This document shows, piece by piece, positions 16,256-27,419 of a stretch of 64,000 bases of DNA. The DNA comes from Gordonia humi (lineage in GTDB: Bacteria > Actinomycetota > Actinomycetes > Mycobacteriales > Mycobacteriaceae). Position numbers and translations under genes: made by a program. The notes under the pieces were generated by a model, which did no database searches, was not told where the DNA came from, and was given only the letters and a program-made list of their open reading frames with translations. Position 1 is the first letter of the stretch. Every line of letters starts with the position of its first letter. The stretch is taken from positions 4,030,001 to 4,094,000 of the forward strand of contig NZ_JACIFP010000001.1 in NCBI RefSeq assembly GCF_014197435.1. The letters are read 5' to 3'.

Positions 16256-17086
16256 TCAGGCGCGGCGGTGTCCGCCGGCTCGGCGGGCACGGCGGGCGAA
16301 GTACCGGCCGTCGTCGTAGGTGAGGGCGATGCTCTGGTGGAACGTCTCCGACAGGTTCTCCGCGGTCAGCGTGTCCTCGATGGCGCCCTGGGCGACGATG
16401 CCGCCCTCGGACAGCATCAGGATGTTGGTGAAGCCCGACGGAATCTCCTCGACGTGGTGGGTGATGAGCACCATCGCGGGCGAGTCCGGGTCGGAGGCCA
16501 GGGTCCCGAGACGGTCGACGAGTTCCTCACGGCCGCCGAGGTCCAGACCCGCGGCCGGCTCGTCGAGCAGCAGCAGTTCCGGATCGGTCATCAGGCCGCG
16601 GGCGATCATGACCCGCTTGCGCTCGCCCTCGCTGAGGGTGCCGAACGTGCGGTCGGCGAGATGCTCGGCGCCCAACGACTCCAAGACGTCGGCGGCCTGC
16701 GCGCGGTCCATCTCGTCGTAGGCCTCACGCCAGCGTCCCAGGACCGCGTAGCCCGCTGAGATGACCAGATCCGAGACCTTCTCATCACCGGGGATCCGTG
16801 CGGCGAAGGCGGAACTGACCAGTCCGATCCGCGTCGTCAACTCGCGGATATCGGTGCGCCCCAGCTTTTCTCCGAGAACGAAGGCGTCGCCCTTCGTCGG
16901 GTGGTCCAAGGCCGCAGCCAACCGCATCAAGGAGGTCTTGCCCGCTCCGTTCGGACCGATCACCACCCAGCGCTCGTCGAGCTCCACCCGCCAGTTCACG
17001 GGGCCGACGAGCGTCTTGCCGCCGCGCACCAACGAGACGTCGTCGAATTCGATGAGGAGGTCGGGATCAGCGATGCGTTCAGTCAC
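16256..17086 (-). CDS. ABC transporter ATP-binding protein (Rv3041c-like)
   Basis: 276 residues. Walker A GPNGAGKTSLMRL (about residues 42-54), signature LSEGERKRVMIARGL, Walker B LLLLDEPAAGLD and switch LITHHVEEIP are complete. No permease is adjacent, so it may be a soluble ABC protein or serve a remote membrane partner. The in-frame region extends upstream to 17194, but GTG 17086 (VTERIADPDL) fits the family length and leaves space for the divergent gene at 17163. Confidence 0.87.
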   Translation of the reverse strand: MTERIADPDLLIEFDDVSLVRGGKTLVGPVNWRVELDERWVVIGPNGAGKTSLMRLAAALDHPTKGDAFVLGEKLGRTDIRELTTRIGLVSSAFAARIPGDEKVSDLVISAGYAVLGRWREAYDEMDRAQAADVLESLGAEHLADRTFGTLSEGERKRVMIARGLMTDPELLLLDEPAAGLDLGGREELVDRLGTLASDPDSPAMVLITHHVEEIPSGFTNILMLSEGGIVAQGAIEDTLTAENLSETFHQSIALTYDDGRYFARRARRAGGHRRA

Positions 17087-17162
17087 ACCACCATGGTGCC
17101 GGATGGACCACCGGTTACATGCGCCGGGAATAAACGAGTGACGTATTTCGCTGAAACGACGC

Positions 17163-18170
17163 GTGACCGACTCCTTCCCGAACCTGCACTCCATGCCGCT
17201 GTCCCTCCTCGACCTGGCACAGGTCGGTCCCGGCGAGACCGTCGCGGAGTCCTTTCAGCACTCGACAGACCTCGCGATGTACGCCGACGACGCCGGATAC
17301 GAACGCATCTGGTACGCCGAACACCACAACATGCCGTCCATCGCATCGTCTGCCCCGGCCGTTCTGATCGCCCACATCGCGGCGCACACCTCGACGATCC
17401 GGCTCGGCGCCGGCGGAGTGATGCTCCCCAACCACTCCCCGCTCGCGATCGCCGAACAGTACGGCACCCTCGCCGAACTGCATCCCGGGCGCATCGACCT
17501 CGGACTCGGGCGCGCACCGGGCGGCAATCAGGCCGTATTCCACGCGCTGCGCCGCTCCCCCGCCGCATCCGAGCAGTTCCCGCAGGACGTCGTCGAACTG
17601 CTCCGCTACTTCTCCGGGGCGGGCGTCGACGGTGTTCAGGCCACTCCCGGCCGGAACACGCAGGTGCCGCTGTACGTCCTCGGATCGTCGCTGTTCGGCG
17701 CCCAGCTGGCCGCCGCGACCGGTCTCCCGTACGCCTTCGCCTCCCACTTCGCACCGCAGGCCCTCGAGCAGGCCGTCGAGATCTATCTGCGTGACTTCCG
17801 GCCGTCACCACTGCCCGGTGGCGGCGAGTCCGAGCCGTATGTGATGGCCGCGGCCGCGGTGATCGCCGACGACGACGCCGAGCGCGCCTCGTCGGAGCTG
17901 CACAAGGCGAAGGTCTCGCGCATCAAGCACCTGTTCAACCAGGGGCGCAACCTCACAGACGCCGAGGCCGAGATGCTGCTCGACGCGCCTCCCGGCGCTC
18001 AGGTCAACGAGATGCTGCGGTATGCCGCCGTCGGCACTCCCGACCAGGTCCGTGAACAGCTCGATCGCTTCGCGGTGCACGCCCGCGCCGACGAACTGAT
18101 CCTCGCCCCGCTGGCCGGTGACCGCGAGGTCCTCCTGGGCACCGTCAGACATCTGGCGCCGAAGGGCTGA
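17163..18170 (+). CDS. LLM-class flavin-dependent oxidoreductase (luciferase-like)
   Basis: 335 residues, GTG start. PLSLLDLAQVGPGETVAESF, YERIWYAEHHNMPSIASSAPAVLI and the GAGGVMLPNHSPLAIAEQYGTL block are typical of the LLM family branch that includes luxA/luxB-like group 1 monooxygenases. DLGLGRAPGG follows. It uses reduced FMN or F420; substrate not known. Divergent from the ABC ATPase and convergent with the Pth2-type gene. Confidence 0.85.
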   Translation: MTDSFPNLHSMPLSLLDLAQVGPGETVAESFQHSTDLAMYADDAGYERIWYAEHHNMPSIASSAPAVLIAHIAAHTSTIRLGAGGVMLPNHSPLAIAEQYGTLAELHPGRIDLGLGRAPGGNQAVFHALRRSPAASEQFPQDVVELLRYFSGAGVDGVQATPGRNTQVPLYVLGSSLFGAQLAAATGLPYAFASHFAPQALEQAVEIYLRDFRPSPLPGGGESEPYVMAAAAVIADDDAERASSELHKAKVSRIKHLFNQGRNLTDAEAEMLLDAPPGAQVNEMLRYAAVGTPDQVREQLDRFAVHARADELILAPLAGDREVLLGTVRHLAPKG

Positions 18171-18192
18171 TCGCCCACCCGTACCGGCCGGA

Positions 18193-18924
18193 TCAGATGC
18201 CCGTCCGCTCCGCGATGACGGTGACCGATCCGGCGGCGATCTCGGTGAAGCCCGCATCGCGTACGGCCGCGGCGGCGCCCCGATCGGAGGCAGCCGACAG
18301 CTCGGTCCACCTCGCCTCGTCCGCCATCCGGACCTCGAGCGGGCAGCCGGCGTCGTACCAGGCACTCGCCTCGTCGAACGAGAAGAGCGCGACGCCGAGC
18401 ATCGACGCGTGACCGACCTGGGCCGCGGTCTTGCCGACGGACATGTCCAACGACGGGTTGAGCCACAGGCACAGACCGTCGACGGTTCCGGTCGGCGCCG
18501 CGGAGACCAGCTCGCCGTCGACGTCGGTGCCGCCGATCTGCAGCTTGCGTATCCGCTGATCGACGTCGCCGACCCGGCCCGGGACGAACGCCCGCGCGCG
18601 AGCACCGTCGTGTTCGGCGGTGACGCCCCACAGTCCCTGCACATCGCGCCACTGCTTACCGCGGGCACGGCGGGCGATCTTCCGTATTCGCGCACCGCAC
18701 CAGTCGTCCAGTCCCGGCGCCCACGGCCCGTCGGGACCGCCGCGGTCGTCCAGGCACACGAGCACGGCGGCGCGAGCGGCAGCCACGAGCAGTCCCGTCC
18801 GCGACGGCGGAGCGGCCTTCTCGATCTGCAGCACCATCTGCATCGCCAGCACGTCCGCCGGATCGATCGGATCCTCGCCGCCGCCGACGTATCCGACGAG
18901 GCGGTCGTACGCGTATGCGAGCAC
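18193..18924 (-). CDS. Pth2-type peptidyl-tRNA hydrolase with N-terminal extension
   Basis: 243 residues, GTG start. The C-terminal 115 residues fit Pth2: NPSLDMSVGKTAAQVGHASMLG corresponds to the family motif K-x2-K-x-AAQ-x-HA, with Lys in VGKT and the conserved Gln-His-Ala. The last part (ITVIAERT-like SVTVIAERTGI) resembles the Pth2 C-terminal strand. About 120 residues of Arg-rich N-terminal extension are extra. Pth2 releases peptidyl-tRNA in archaea and eukaryotes; the bacterial version is less common. The gene is 2 bp downstream of serB2 and likely co-transcribed. Confidence 0.72.
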   Translation of the reverse strand: MLAYAYDRLVGYVGGGEDPIDPADVLAMQMVLQIEKAAPPSRTGLLVAAARAAVLVCLDDRGGPDGPWAPGLDDWCGARIRKIARRARGKQWRDVQGLWGVTAEHDGARARAFVPGRVGDVDQRIRKLQIGGTDVDGELVSAAPTGTVDGLCLWLNPSLDMSVGKTAAQVGHASMLGVALFSFDEASAWYDAGCPLEVRMADEARWTELSAASDRGAAAAVRDAGFTEIAAGSVTVIAERTGI

Positions 18925-18926
18925 CC

Positions 18927-20312
<1,386 letters not shown>

Positions 20313-22025
20313 TCAGTGATCGTTGTGCTTCTCACTGCCCCAGCCCACATGGGCTTCGGCGCGCATGCGCTCCACCATGTGCGGGTAGTGCAGCTCGAAC
20401 GCCGGACGCTCCGAACGGATGCGCGGCAGCTCGGTGAAGTTGTGGCGCGGCGGCGGGCAGCTGGTGGCCCACTCCAGCGAGTTGCCGAAGCCCCACGGGT
20501 CGTCGACCGTGACGACCTCGCCGTACCGGTAGCTCTTGAACACGTTCCACAGGAACGGCAGCGTCGAGATGCCCAGCACCAGGGCGCCGACCGTCGACAC
20601 CACGTTCAGCGTCGTGAAGCCGTCCGACGGCAGGTAGTCGGCGTAACGACGCGGCATGCCCTCGTTGCCGAGCCAGTGCTGCACCAGGAAGGTCAGGTGG
20701 AAGCCGATGAAGGTCAGCCAGAAGTGCCACTTGCCCAGGGTCTCGTCGAGCATGCGTCCGGTCATCTTCGGGAACCAGAAGTAGATGCCCGCGTAGGTGG
20801 CGAACACGATGGTGCCGAAGAGCACGTAGTGGAAGTGCGCGACGACGAAGTAGGTGTCGGACACATGGAAGTCGATCGGCGGGGCGGCCAGCAGGACACC
20901 GGTCAGACCACCGAAGAGGAAGGTGACGATGAAGCCGATCGAGAAGAGCATCGGGGTCTCGAAGGTTATTCGGCCCTTCCACATGGTTCCGATCCAGTTG
21001 AAGAACTTCACACCGGTCGGGATCGCGATGAGGAACGTCATGAACGAGAAGAACGGCAGCAGAACCGATCCGGTGACGTACATGTGGTGCGCCCAGACGG
21101 CGACCGAGAGGGCCGCGATGGCCAGGGTCGCGTACACCAGGCCCGAGTAACCGAACAGCGGCTTACGCGAGAAGACCGGGAACACCTCGGACACGATGCC
21201 GAAGAACGGCAGGGCGATGACGTACACCTCGGGGTGACCGAAGAACCAGAACAGGTGCTGCCACAGAATCACGCCGCCGTTGGCGGGGTCGTACAGGTGC
21301 GCACCGAACTGACGGTCCACCTCGAGACCCATGAGGGCGGCCGTCAGCAGCGGGAAGATCAGCAGGATCAGGACGCTGGTGACGAGGATGTTCCAGGTGA
21401 AGATCGGCATGCGGAACATGGTCATACCCGGTGCGCGCAGGCACACGACGGTCGTGATCATGTTGACCGCGCCCAGGATGGTTCCCAGGCCGGCGACGCC
21501 CAGACCCATGATCCAGAAGTCCGCGCCGACGCCCGGCGCGTGCACCATGTCGGTCAGCGGGGTGTAGGCCGTCCAACCGAAGTCGGCCGCACCGCCCGGG
21601 GTCAGGAAGCCGGCCAGGGCCACCAGGTTGCCGAAGAGGAACAGCCAGTAGCCGAAGGAGTTCAGTCGCGGGAACGCGACGTCGGGCGAGCCGATCTGCA
21701 GCGGCAGGACGAAGTTGGCGAAGCCGATGACGATCGGCGTCGCGTACATCAGCAGCATCACGGTGCCGTGCATCGTGAACAACTGGTTGAACTGCTCATT
21801 CGACAAGAACTGGAGTCCCGGATGAGCAAGCTCGGCACGCATCAGAAGCGCCATCAGGCCGCCGACGAGGAAGAAGGCGAAACAGGTGACGATGTACATC
21901 TGACCGATCACCTTGTGATCGGTAGTCGTGATGAGCTTGTAGAAGAAAGAGCCCTTGGGCTGGTAACGCTCCGGATAGGGGCGCTCGGCCTCCACCCGGG
22001 TCGTCGGCTGATCTACCGCGGTCAC
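20313..22025 (-). CDS. ctaD: Cytochrome c oxidase aa3 subunit I
   Basis: 570 residues with the 12-helix haem-copper oxidase fold. Key segments: [13 protein letters not shown] (haem a His), [19 protein letters not shown] (CuB His and cross-linked Tyr), WAHHMYVTG (CuB His pair), [11 protein letters not shown] (haem a3 and a His). It pumps protons and reduces O2 at the end of the respiratory chain, in the actinobacterial bc1-aa3 supercomplex. ATG start with GAGGAGGATTCAGTG-type context; the divergent fecB-like gene starts 238 bp away. Confidence 0.97.
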   Translation of the reverse strand: MTAVDQPTTRVEAERPYPERYQPKGSFFYKLITTTDHKVIGQMYIVTCFAFFLVGGLMALLMRAELAHPGLQFLSNEQFNQLFTMHGTVMLLMYATPIVIGFANFVLPLQIGSPDVAFPRLNSFGYWLFLFGNLVALAGFLTPGGAADFGWTAYTPLTDMVHAPGVGADFWIMGLGVAGLGTILGAVNMITTVVCLRAPGMTMFRMPIFTWNILVTSVLILLIFPLLTAALMGLEVDRQFGAHLYDPANGGVILWQHLFWFFGHPEVYVIALPFFGIVSEVFPVFSRKPLFGYSGLVYATLAIAALSVAVWAHHMYVTGSVLLPFFSFMTFLIAIPTGVKFFNWIGTMWKGRITFETPMLFSIGFIVTFLFGGLTGVLLAAPPIDFHVSDTYFVVAHFHYVLFGTIVFATYAGIYFWFPKMTGRMLDETLGKWHFWLTFIGFHLTFLVQHWLGNEGMPRRYADYLPSDGFTTLNVVSTVGALVLGISTLPFLWNVFKSYRYGEVVTVDDPWGFGNSLEWATSCPPPRHNFTELPRIRSERPAFELHYPHMVERMRAEAHVGWGSEKHNDH

Positions 22026-22136
22026 TGAATCCTCCTCGTGAGCACCACCGTCGCGAGTGTCCTCGGTCGGCGGTACTGGACCTTCGTCCGTCTACTGCTG
22101 TGGCGCCGACCGAAGACAGCGCGCTGCACCACTGAT

Positions 22137-22176
22137 CGTAGACCAGACCCCGGTGCGATTCCGAGTGGGTCCTACG
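22137..22176. other. Structured inverted repeat in the ctaD/fecB intergenic region
   Basis: CGTAG..GACCC pairs with GGGTC CTACG (10 bp with a 4-nt bulge), and CGG-TGCGATT-CCG forms an inner hairpin with a 7-nt loop like a tRNA T-arm. It lies 87-126 bp before the fecB-like start. Could be a leader structure; a tRNA could not be completed. Confidence 0.35.
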
Positions 22177-22262
22177 AACTGTCGTATTACGTGTTCGTCG
22201 TCCCAGATCGACGCGGTCGGCGGGTCGATCTCCGTGCTCTGCGCCGGTGCTAGCGTGGGCGC

Positions 22263-23303
22263 GTGCATCTTTTCCCCCGACGCCCCGACCGCAGTCGCGT
22301 GAGGACCACGGTCGCCACATTCGCCTGCACCGCCGCACTCGTGGCGGGGCTGTCCGCGTGCGCCGGTGACGACGAGGTTCTTCGCACCCCCGACGGTTCG
22401 GTCATCTCCACGACGACGACACGGTTCGCCCAGGTCAACATCGTCGGCGCGGGCCGTAACTATTCGCGCACGTGCCTGGCGCCGACCGCCGTCGACCCGG
22501 GTCGCGTCGATCCGACACGCATCATCGTCACCGACCCGGCGCTGCTGGACTCGCTGTGCGCGCTCGGACTCGGTCCGCAGGTGCGGGCGATCACCGCCGC
22601 ACCGGGATCGGTTCCGGAGTACCTCGGCCCGCAGTTGGGCGGGGTTCCCGCGCTCGGCGACACGCCCGACGCCGCAGCGGTCCGCGAGGCCGCGCCAGAC
22701 CTCGTGCTGTCCACGCCCGACACCGCCGACCGCCTCGAGGCACTCACCGCGACCGGTGCGCTCGGCAAGGCCGCCACCGCGACGATCGATCTCGGCGCCG
22801 ACTGGCAGCGGTCGTTCGCCGCCGTGGCCGCCGCCACCGGCCGGTCCGCGGCGGGCAGACAGCGCATCGAGGAGTTCACCACCGAAGCCACACGGGTCGG
22901 ACGGGTCATGGACGCCGCCCACAGTCAGGTGTCACTGGTGCGGTTCACACCCGACGAGACGCTGATCGAGGGCACGTCCTCGTTCGGCGCACAGATCATG
23001 TCGCTGGTCGGTGTCGCCCGTCCCGCCCCGCAGCGCACCCCCGACGCGGTCGTGATGAACGAGACGAACATCGCCGACGCGGACGCCGATCTGATCTACG
23101 TCAGCTACGAGGGCGACGGCGGACGGGCTCGCGGGCAGGACGTCCTTCTCTCGGACGACTGGCTCGACCTGGGCGCACCGTCGTGGAAGCGGGTGCTGTC
23201 GGTCGGCGACGCCCTCTGGTACGGCCGTCCAGGGCTGGCAGCGGGCTGGCTCGTGCTCAACGATCTCAAGGAATCCCTGAACGGCAGTTCCGCGGGCGAG
23301 TGA
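22263..23303 (+). CDS. fecB: Iron-siderophore type ABC substrate-binding lipoprotein (FecB, Rv3044-like)
   Basis: 346 residues, GTG start (GTG 22299 is an alternative). The lipobox LSAC places lipid Cys at about residue 33. The fold is that of helical-backbone (FecB/BtuF) binding proteins: RIIVTDPALLDSLCALGLGPQVRAIT, DLVLSTPDTADRL, and DADLIYVSYEGDG. Synteny next to ctaD supports identity with Rv3044. It should bind a siderophore or related ligand outside the membrane; its permease is not in the window. Confidence 0.85.
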   Translation: MHLFPRRPDRSRVRTTVATFACTAALVAGLSACAGDDEVLRTPDGSVISTTTTRFAQVNIVGAGRNYSRTCLAPTAVDPGRVDPTRIIVTDPALLDSLCALGLGPQVRAITAAPGSVPEYLGPQLGGVPALGDTPDAAAVREAAPDLVLSTPDTADRLEALTATGALGKAATATIDLGADWQRSFAAVAAATGRSAAGRQRIEEFTTEATRVGRVMDAAHSQVSLVRFTPDETLIEGTSSFGAQIMSLVGVARPAPQRTPDAVVMNETNIADADADLIYVSYEGDGGRARGQDVLLSDDWLDLGAPSWKRVLSVGDALWYGRPGLAAGWLVLNDLKESLNGSSAGE

Positions 23304-23334
23304 ACTGTCGGTGCCCTCGGGTAGAACTGTGCCT

Positions 23335-26211
23335 GTGAACGCGCCGCCCGTCCGAGTCCTATGGCGACCGGGCCTCGGTCTGGTCGTCTGGCCCGGTGTC
23401 GACGCGGAGTCGGTGAGCGCCGGTTCGCGGCTCGACGAGGTGACGGACCTGCCCGGACAGCTCACGGATCTACTGGGCGGCCGCCGACTCCGGCATCCGG
23501 TGGAGCTCCGCACCTCGGACGGGTCGCGCGGGTTCGTGCACGGCACCGCGATCGGTGTCCCGACCGCAGTGCAGTTCCTCGACCGATTCGACCACCTGGC
23601 ACCCGGCGGCGACGTCGCCTTCTATCGGTATGTCCTGGCCGGCGTACGCGCGGTGATCGACGCGGGAGCGGTGGCACCGGGGATCGTCGACGTCGCCGGG
23701 ATCATCGAGGTGCGCTGGCTGCCGATGCCGACGAGCGCATGGCGCGCGTGGATGCAGGTGGCGCACGGCGGCGCTCCCGCGGCGATCGCCGAGAACGGCG
23801 GGTCGGAGGCGATCGCCGACTTCGCGGCCGAACTCCTCGACCACGAGGTACGGCGCCGTATCGGCACGCGTGTCGGTTCCCAGGTCCCGCTCGTCGCCGG
23901 CCTCGCGGCGTCGGCGCCCGTCGCCGTCTCCGATCTGCCGGGCGCGCGGACGGCATGGACGGAATGGCTGGCGACCATCGGGCCGGAGGCCGCGTCGCTC
24001 GTGCTGCGGCTCCACGAACCCGCGGACGACCCGGACGACCCGACACCGATCGCGGCGACCCGGTGGCGTCTGGAGGTGTGCCGCCGCACGCCGGCCGGCG
24101 ACGTGGTGCCGGTCGCGCCCCACCGGATCGACCCGCACGAGCTCGAGTCGATCACCGGCGACCTCGCGACCGTGGTCCGCGCGTTCGATCCGCTGCTCCG
24201 GTCCGACACCGATCCGCATTCGCTCGACTTCCTGCTCGACACCGGCGCCGTCGACGACCTGTTCGACCACGGCGCGAATGCGATCGCGCGGGCGGGCGTC
24301 ACCATCCTGCTGCCCCGTACGGTCGCGGACGTGTCGCCGAGCCTGTCGCTGCGCGCCGGACAGGCGGTGCCGGACGGCGGCGCCCGGCCCGGTTTCGTCG
24401 GACTCGACGAGATCGCCGACTTCGAGTGGCGCCTCGCGCTCGGCGACGCACCGGGATCGCCCGAACTCACCCAGTCCGATCTGGACGAGCTCGCGCAACA
24501 GCACGGGAACCTGGTGCGGGTCCGTGGACAGTGGATGCGCGCGGAGGGGGCGGCTCTTCATCGAGCGGCGGCGTTCCTGGCCGCGCAACGGGCCGTCGCC
24601 GATCCGGATGCGAAACCCACCATGGGCGAGCTTCTCGATCTGGTGGCCGATCCGAACGACAAGCTTCCCCTGCCGGTGGCGTCGGTGCACGGTCTCGGCT
24701 GGCTCGACGATGTGGCGCGCGGCGGCACGATCGTTCCCGAACCCGTCGTCGCCCCCGCCTCGCTCCACGCCACGCTGCGCCCTTACCAGCAGCGCGGACT
24801 GGACTGGCTGCACACGCTCGGGTCGTTGGGTGCGGGGGCGGTGCTCGCCGACGACATGGGACTCGGCAAGACGGTTCAGGTGATCGCACTGCTGACGGTG
24901 ATGCGCGCCGACGACGGAGGGCCTCGTTCGCCCGCGCTGGTCGTGTGCCCGATGTCGGTGATCGGCAATTGGCATCGCGAACTCGCGACATTCGCGCCGG
25001 ATCTGCGTGTCATGGTCCATCACGGGACCGGACGGTCGACGGACGCGATCGTCACCGGCGAGGTCGACGTCGTCCTGACGACGTTCGCGACACTGGCGCG
25101 TGACCGGGCCGAGCTGTCCGCGTTGGACTGGAGCGAACTGATCGTCGACGAGGCCCAGCACGTGAAGAACGTGAACACCGCGGCGGCGAAGGCGTTGCGC
25201 GCCATACCCGCCCGGCTCCGCGTCGCCCTGACGGGTACACCCGTGGAGAACCGCCTCGAGGACCTGCGGGCTGTGGTCGATCTGGTGAATCCGGGGATGT
25301 TGGGGACCGCGTCGGCGTTCCGTTCCCGGTTCGCCGAACCGATCGAACGCGATCGCGACCAGGATGCGCTGCGAAGACTCAACGCCCTGACCGGACCGTT
25401 CATTCTGCGTCGCGCCAAGACCGATCCGGACGTCGCACCCGATCTCCCGGACAAGTCGGAGCTGATCGTGCGCACCAATCTGACGACCGAGCAGGCCGGT
25501 CTGTATCAAGCGGTGCTGAACGAGTTGCAGGAGGCGCTCGCCGAGCGCGACCCGGTCGGTGAGCGGCGGCGAAGCGTACTCGCCGCGCTGACCCGGTTGA
25601 AACAGATCTGCAACCACCCCGCCCACTATCTGGCCGACGGATCGGCGTTGATGCGCAAACGGCGCCACCGGTCCGGCAAGGTGGAGTTGCTCGTCGACAT
25701 CCTGAGCACGCTGATCGCCGAGGGCGACAAGGCGCTGGTCTTCACCCAGTTCGCCGCCTTCGCCGAACTGCTCAGCGAATGGCTGGAGCCGATTCTCGGT
25801 GTCGAGGTCCCCGTCCTTCACGGCGGTCGATCCCGGACCGACCGCGACGGCATGGTGGAGCGCTTTCAGAGCGACGGCGGACCCCCGATTCTGATCGCGA
25901 CGCTCAAAGCCGGCGGCACCGGTCTGAATCTGGTGGCCGCCAACCACGTGATCCACGCCGACCGCTGGTGGAATCCGGCGGTCGAGGATCAGGCGACCGA
26001 CCGTGCCTACCGCATCGGCCAGACGCGCAATGTGCAGGTTCGCAAGTTCGTCTGCGTCGGCACTCTGGAAGAGCGGATCGATGAGATGGTGACCGCCAAG
26101 CGCGAGCTGTCTCAGCTGACGGTGCGCACCGGCGAGAGCTGGTTGTCCGATCTGGACGACGACGCCCTGTTCGATCTGTTGGCGCTGCGCGAGGAGGCGG
26201 TCGGCGAATGA
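23335..26211 (+). CDS. Snf2-family helicase-like ATPase (HelZ-like)
   Basis: 958 residues. The N-terminal about 480 residues form the SNF2-associated domain of bacterial Snf2 proteins. The motor follows: LADDMGLGKTVQVIALL (Walker A, about 505), LIVDEAQHVKN (DEAQ box), ALTGTPVENRLEDLRAVV, then the second lobe ALVFTQFAAFAELL, LIATLKAGGTGLNLVAANHVIHADRWWNPAVEDQATDRAYRIGQTRNVQV (motifs V-VI, quoted in parts). Such proteins translocate on double-stranded DNA. ATGA overlap with a SWIM zinc-finger gene indicates a two-gene unit, as in M. tuberculosis Rv2101-Rv2102. An upstream GTG at 23311 is also possible. Confidence 0.88.
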   Translation: MNAPPVRVLWRPGLGLVVWPGVDAESVSAGSRLDEVTDLPGQLTDLLGGRRLRHPVELRTSDGSRGFVHGTAIGVPTAVQFLDRFDHLAPGGDVAFYRYVLAGVRAVIDAGAVAPGIVDVAGIIEVRWLPMPTSAWRAWMQVAHGGAPAAIAENGGSEAIADFAAELLDHEVRRRIGTRVGSQVPLVAGLAASAPVAVSDLPGARTAWTEWLATIGPEAASLVLRLHEPADDPDDPTPIAATRWRLEVCRRTPAGDVVPVAPHRIDPHELESITGDLATVVRAFDPLLRSDTDPHSLDFLLDTGAVDDLFDHGANAIARAGVTILLPRTVADVSPSLSLRAGQAVPDGGARPGFVGLDEIADFEWRLALGDAPGSPELTQSDLDELAQQHGNLVRVRGQWMRAEGAALHRAAAFLAAQRAVADPDAKPTMGELLDLVADPNDKLPLPVASVHGLGWLDDVARGGTIVPEPVVAPASLHATLRPYQQRGLDWLHTLGSLGAGAVLADDMGLGKTVQVIALLTVMRADDGGPRSPALVVCPMSVIGNWHRELATFAPDLRVMVHHGTGRSTDAIVTGEVDVVLTTFATLARDRAELSALDWSELIVDEAQHVKNVNTAAAKALRAIPARLRVALTGTPVENRLEDLRAVVDLVNPGMLGTASAFRSRFAEPIERDRDQDALRRLNALTGPFILRRAKTDPDVAPDLPDKSELIVRTNLTTEQAGLYQAVLNELQEALAERDPVGERRRSVLAALTRLKQICNHPAHYLADGSALMRKRRHRSGKVELLVDILSTLIAEGDKALVFTQFAAFAELLSEWLEPILGVEVPVLHGGRSRTDRDGMVERFQSDGGPPILIATLKAGGTGLNLVAANHVIHADRWWNPAVEDQATDRAYRIGQTRNVQVRKFVCVGTLEERIDEMVTAKRELSQLTVRTGESWLSDLDDDALFDLLALREEAVGE

Positions 26212-26966
26212 CCGGGCGCAGGCGGGCGGCCGCCCCGATCCGCGGCTACGGCATCACCGCGTGGTCGCGGGCGTTCGTCTCCGTCGTCGAGACGGGCGCC
26301 GACCACCGTCACATCACCGGCGCCAGACGCTACTTCCGCGACCGCAACGTCGACGCTCTGGCAGTCGGCGACGGCGTGATCACCTCGTCGGTCCGCGGCA
26401 GCCAACTCGATCCGTTCGAAGTGATCCTGAGGACCCGCACCGTCGACGCCGACACCGTGGTCTCCCTGCTGCGGGCCACCGGTGACGTCGACGATCTCCT
26501 CGCCGCCGCGCGCGGCGAGCAGCCCGCCGGGCTCGGAAGCCTGATCGCCCCGACCGAGTCGGCGGACATCGAATCGAGTTGTACCTGTCCGGACGAGGCG
26601 CCGCGCTGCATTCACGTGCTGGCGACGGCATTCGAGATCGCGGCCGAGATCGATCGGCGTCCGACCGTCCTGCTGCAGGTGATGGGCACCGATCTGCCGT
26701 CCCTGTTGGCGGCGGCGGGCGGCGGCCATGACACCGATCGCGGCGACGACGTCGCATCGGGCGGAGAGATCCTTCCCGAAGACTTCTACGGCGATTCCGT
26801 CGTCCTTCCGCCTCCTCCGCCGTTCCCCTCCGTCGACGCCCTCACCGAACTGGAGCCCGCCGCGCTGCGCGCGGCCTTGCGTGCGTCCGGCGTTCCGGCG
26901 ACTCAGTTGGCCGAGGCCTTCGACGATCTGGCGACGTTCTACGCGGAGTTGAAGCGGCGGACGTGA
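26208..26966 (+). CDS. SWIM zinc-finger protein, partner of the Snf2 ATPase
   Basis: 252 residues. SCTCPDEAPRCIHVLATAF (about residues 124-142) is a SWIM finger CxC-xn-CxH. N-terminal YGITAWSRAFVSVVE and ARRYFRDRNVDALAVGDGVITSSVRGSQ are shared by SWIM proteins encoded next to Snf2 ATPases. The finger probably binds DNA or the partner protein. Start codon overlaps the helicase stop (ATGA). The acidic, Pro-rich C-terminus has no recognised domain. Confidence 0.83.
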   Translation: MTGRRRAAAPIRGYGITAWSRAFVSVVETGADHRHITGARRYFRDRNVDALAVGDGVITSSVRGSQLDPFEVILRTRTVDADTVVSLLRATGDVDDLLAAARGEQPAGLGSLIAPTESADIESSCTCPDEAPRCIHVLATAFEIAAEIDRRPTVLLQVMGTDLPSLLAAAGGGHDTDRGDDVASGGEILPEDFYGDSVVLPPPPPFPSVDALTELEPAALRAALRASGVPATQLAEAFDDLATFYAELKRRT

Positions 26967-27008
26967 TCGGTGGCGGGGTGTCGACGGTGACGGCCGCTCG
27001 CCACTGCC

Positions 27009-27419
27009 TCAGTTGATGATCTCCCCACCACCGTCGCGTATCGCGGACAGTCGCTCACGCCACATCTGCAGTGCCTCGGGCGAGAGCCGCGTCCAATCGG
27101 TGATCTCCCGCAGCACGCGCAGCGGGGCGTCGGTGCGGTACGAGCGGGTCGGATTACCCGGGAACTTCCTGTCGGTGACATTCGGATCGTTCTCGTATCC
27201 GCCGGTCGGCTCCACCTCGTAGACGTGTGGCGCTCCGTCGTTCAGCGCGGCGACCTCGGCGGCGAGTCCCGCACCGTCGACAAGGGCGGTGAAGTAGACG
27301 TGATTCATCACGATCTCTGGACGGTAGTTCGATCGACGTCCCGGCACCAGCAGATCACCTGGTACGAGGGCCGCCCTGGTCCCGTGGAAGAACGGTCCGG
27401 AGTCGAGGGTGTCGGCCAC
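27009..27419 (-). CDS. arr: NAD+:rifamycin ADP-ribosyltransferase (Arr)
   Basis: 136 residues, the standard length. FFHGTRAAL carries His12, MNHVYFTALVDGAGLAAEV carries Tyr42, and YENDPNVTDRKFPGNPTRSYRT carries Asp78; these match the His-Tyr-Asp of M. smegmatis Arr, whose sequence it follows closely (PGR-SN-IMNHxY, DDPNVTDKK-PGNPTRSYRTR). Arr transfers ADP-ribose to the C23 hydroxyl of rifamycins and so inactivates rifampicin. Its first 65 bp overlap the 3' end of the DoxX gene in another frame. Expected phenotype: intrinsic rifampicin tolerance. Confidence 0.92.
   Translation of the reverse strand: MADTLDSGPFFHGTRAALVPGDLLVPGRRSNYRPEIVMNHVYFTALVDGAGLAAEVAALNDGAPHVYEVEPTGGYENDPNVTDRKFPGNPTRSYRTDAPLRVLREITDWTRLSPEALQMWRERLSAIRDGGGEIIN

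Noticed and set aside
22085..22180. Possible tRNA
   Set aside because: A T-arm-like hairpin and a D-arm-like GCGC pair can be drawn, but the anticodon stem has a mismatch and no matching 5' acceptor strand exists.
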